A stretch of 6,257 nucleotides of DNA, taken from assembly GCA_041629655.1 (NCBI GenBank), contig JBFKMV010000230.1:1-6257 (forward strand), read 5' to 3'. A program made the translations under genes and the position numbers. The DNA is from JBFKMV01 sp041629655 (lineage in GTDB: Bacteria > Acidobacteriota > Polarisedimenticolia > Polarisedimenticolales > Polarisedimenticolaceae). Below, piece by piece: positions 4,634 through 6,257 of this stretch (the first letter of the stretch is position 1; every line of letters starts with the position of its first letter). Below the pieces are notes generated by a model, which searched no databases, had not been told where the DNA came from, and was given only the letters and a program-made list of their open reading frames with translations.

Positions 4634-6257
4634 TCAGAACGGGAACAGCACGGGGATCAGCGCGATCGAGGCCACGACGTAGATCAGGTTCAGCGGGCCG
4701 CCGACGCGCGTGTAGTCGGTGAAACGGTAGCCGCCGGGGCCGTACACGAGCAGGTTGGTCTGGTAGCCGAACGGGGTGTAGAAAGCGGCGGAGGCGGCGA
4801 ACATGATGCCGATCAGCAGCGGCCGGCTGTCGATCCCGATCGCCTCCGCGCTGCCCACCGCCAGCGGGAACATCAGCGCCGCGGTGGCGTTGTTGGACAT
4901 CACCCCGGTCAGCAGGTAGGTCAGCAGCACGAACGCCCCCAGCACGACGCGCGGACCAAAATCACCCGCGACCCCGAGCAGCGCGCCGACGACCAGCCCC
5001 GCCGCGCCCGTGCTCTCCAGCGCGGCCCCGAGCGGGATCACCCCGGCCAGCAGGAAGATCACCTTCCAGTCGACGCTGCCGTAGACCTGGCGCGGGGGCA
5101 GGCAGCCGGTCAGCACCATCAGCACCGCCCCGACCAGGGCGCTGCCCGCGATCGGCAGCACGTTCAGCGCCGCGGAGACCACCACCGCCGCGATGATCAG
5201 CGGTGCCAGCACGAGCTGCAGCGGTCGGGGTCGCGGCAGCTCCAGCTCCTGCAACGCAAAGAAATCCTGGCCCTGCCGGCGCAGCGAGTCGAGACGGTCC
5301 CGGTGCGCGACGACCAGCAGCTCGTCGCCGAGCTTGAGCCGCACGCGGCCGATCTTTTCCAGCAGCTCGGCACCGTGACGCCGCAGCGCCACGGCCGTCG
5401 CCCCGTAGCGGCCGCGGAAGTCGATCTCCTTGATCGTGCGTCCCTCCAGCGCCGAGCCGGGCGAGACCACGACCTCCAGCAACGCGGACTCCAGCGAGTC
5501 GAGCTGTGCGTCGTCGGGTCGCTGGCCCGGCCGCACCGCCAACCCCGTGCGTTCGCCCAGGTCGACCAGCGCGGCCGCCGGTCCCTTGACCAGCAGCAGC
5601 TCGCCGGCGGCGAGCCGGTGGTTCTCGTCGGCCAGGATCCGCAGCCCGCCGCCGGGTCGCACCACGCCGATGACCTGCAATCCGAAGCGCTCGGCGATCC
5701 GGGCCTGGCGCAGCGTCTGCCCGGCCAGCGGCGAGTCGTTTTGCACCTGGACCTCGCTGAGGTACCCGCGCAGCTCGTGCGCCTCCGCCAGCGGCTCGGC
5801 CTTGACGCGTTCCGGCAGCCAACGCCGCCCGACCAGCAGCAGGTAGAAGATCCCCAGTCCGAGGAACACCAGACCCAGGGGGGTGATCTCGAACAGCCCG
5901 AACGGCCGGAGCCCCCGCTCCGCCGCCAGCGAGCTGACCAGGATGTTGGTCGAGGTGCCGATCAACGTGCAGGTGCCTCCCAGGATGGCCAGGAACACCA
6001 TCGGCATCAGGAGCCGGCTGGGACTGATCCCGCGGCCGTGGCACAGACGCAGGACGATCGGCATGAACACCACGACCGCGGCCGTGTTGTTGATGAACGC
6101 CGAGATCGGCGCGATCGTCAGCACCAGCAACAGCAGCAGGCCCGTCTCGCTCGCCGGGCCGTGGCGCAGCACGCGGTCCCCGATCAGCCGCACCAGCCCG
6201 CTGGCCTGGAGTCCCGCGCTGAGCACGAACATGCACGCCACGGTCACCGTGGCGGGA
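4634..6257 (-). CDS. SLC13/DASS-type anion permease with two RCK_C (TrkA_C) domains, 5' end outside the window
   Basis: Multi-pass inner-membrane transporter of the divalent anion:Na+ symporter type, a group that moves sulfate, dicarboxylates and related anions. At least 540 residues are visible. The N-terminus lies beyond 6257: GTG at 6247 is followed by TVACMFVLSAGLQASG, normally internal in this family, and the frame is open to the window edge. Counting from codon 6247, the first membrane half has AFINNTAAVVVFMP (50-63) and GGTCTLIGTSTN (90-101), the family's substrate/Na+ binding motifs. Two soluble RCK_C domains follow, about 162-222 and 255-318, each ending in a G-[DE]-x-L-L-V-V/K strand. 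The second membrane half has DWKVIFLLAGVIPLGAALES (393-412), GVMSNNATAALMFP (448-461) and TPFGYQTNLLVYGPGGYRF (491-509). It ends in a last hydrophobic helix at the C-terminus. RCK_C domains typically bind ligands and may gate transport. Substrate cannot be deduced. The lipoprotein starts just after its stop. Confidence 0.92.
   Translation of the reverse strand, partial: PATVTVACMFVLSAGLQASGLVRLIGDRVLRHGPASETGLLLLLVLTIAPISAFINNTAAVVVFMPIVLRLCHGRGISPSRLLMPMVFLAILGGTCTLIGTSTNILVSSLAAERGLRPFGLFEITPLGLVFLGLGIFYLLLVGRRWLPERVKAEPLAEAHELRGYLSEVQVQNDSPLAGQTLRQARIAERFGLQVIGVVRPGGGLRILADENHRLAAGELLLVKGPAAALVDLGERTGLAVRPGQRPDDAQLDSLESALLEVVVSPGSALEGRTIKEIDFRGRYGATAVALRRHGAELLEKIGRVRLKLGDELLVVAHRDRLDSLRRQGQDFFALQELELPRPRPLQLVLAPLIIAAVVVSAALNVLPIAGSALVGAVLMVLTGCLPPRQVYGSVDWKVIFLLAGVIPLGAALESTGAAGLVVGALLGVAGDFGPRVVLGAFVLLTYLLTGVMSNNATAALMFPLAVGSAEAIGIDSRPLLIGIMFAASAAFYTPFGYQTNLLVYGPGGYRFTDYTRVGGPLNLIYVVASIALIPVLFPF

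Noticed and set aside
4962..6236. A 424-codon minus-strand frame inside the permease gene.
   Set aside because: It is an Arg/Ala/Gly-rich off-frame copy of the permease region with no domain content.
6245..6247. GTG as the true start of the permease.
   Set aside because: The residues that follow match an internal part of the family, the frame is open to the window edge, and the first transmembrane segment would be missing.

Overview
The window is a GC-rich stretch of bacterial chromosome, about two thirds or more G+C by eye, with strong G/C preference at third codon positions. All five genes are transcribed leftward on the minus strand. The content suggests a GC-rich Gram-negative bacterium: an outer-membrane-type lipoprotein, an AsmA-family protein and an RlmI-type 23S rRNA methyltransferase. 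The lineage cannot be fixed from the sequence. A myxobacterial, acidobacterial or other GC-rich proteobacterial-like source would fit.

In transcription order (right to left) the layout is as follows. (1) 6257-4634 is an SLC13/DASS-type anion permease carrying two RCK_C (TrkA_C) domains, with its N-terminus beyond the window. (2) 4610-3363 is a conserved-looking but unrecognised lipoprotein that begins within a few bases of the permease stop. (3) 3362-3279 is a short intergenic gap with a 16-base perfect palindrome and a TACAAT -10-like hexamer. (4) 3278-1473 is a GAF-GAF-SpoIIE/PP2C-type serine phosphatase. (5) 1452-241 is an RlmI-type 23S rRNA (cytosine-C5) methyltransferase. (6) 227-1 is the first 75 residues of an AsmA-family protein that runs off the left edge.

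Permease and lipoprotein are probably cotranscribed. Phosphatase, methyltransferase and AsmA gene are separated by only 20 and 13 bases and probably form a second operon from the 3314-3319 promoter. No obvious pathway links the members: signalling, ribosome modification and envelope biogenesis are ordinary housekeeping or accessory functions.

The most notable point is the methyltransferase start. The gene has no ATG, GTG or TTG at its expected N-terminus. An ATC codon sits exactly where the family's start methionine belongs, 5 bases after a good GAGGT ribosome-binding site, which suggests a rare AUC start or a one-base change. I see no mobile element, CRISPR array, RNA gene or defence system, and no gene-free stretch longer than about 85 bases. 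I do not think the window holds an undescribed multi-gene system.
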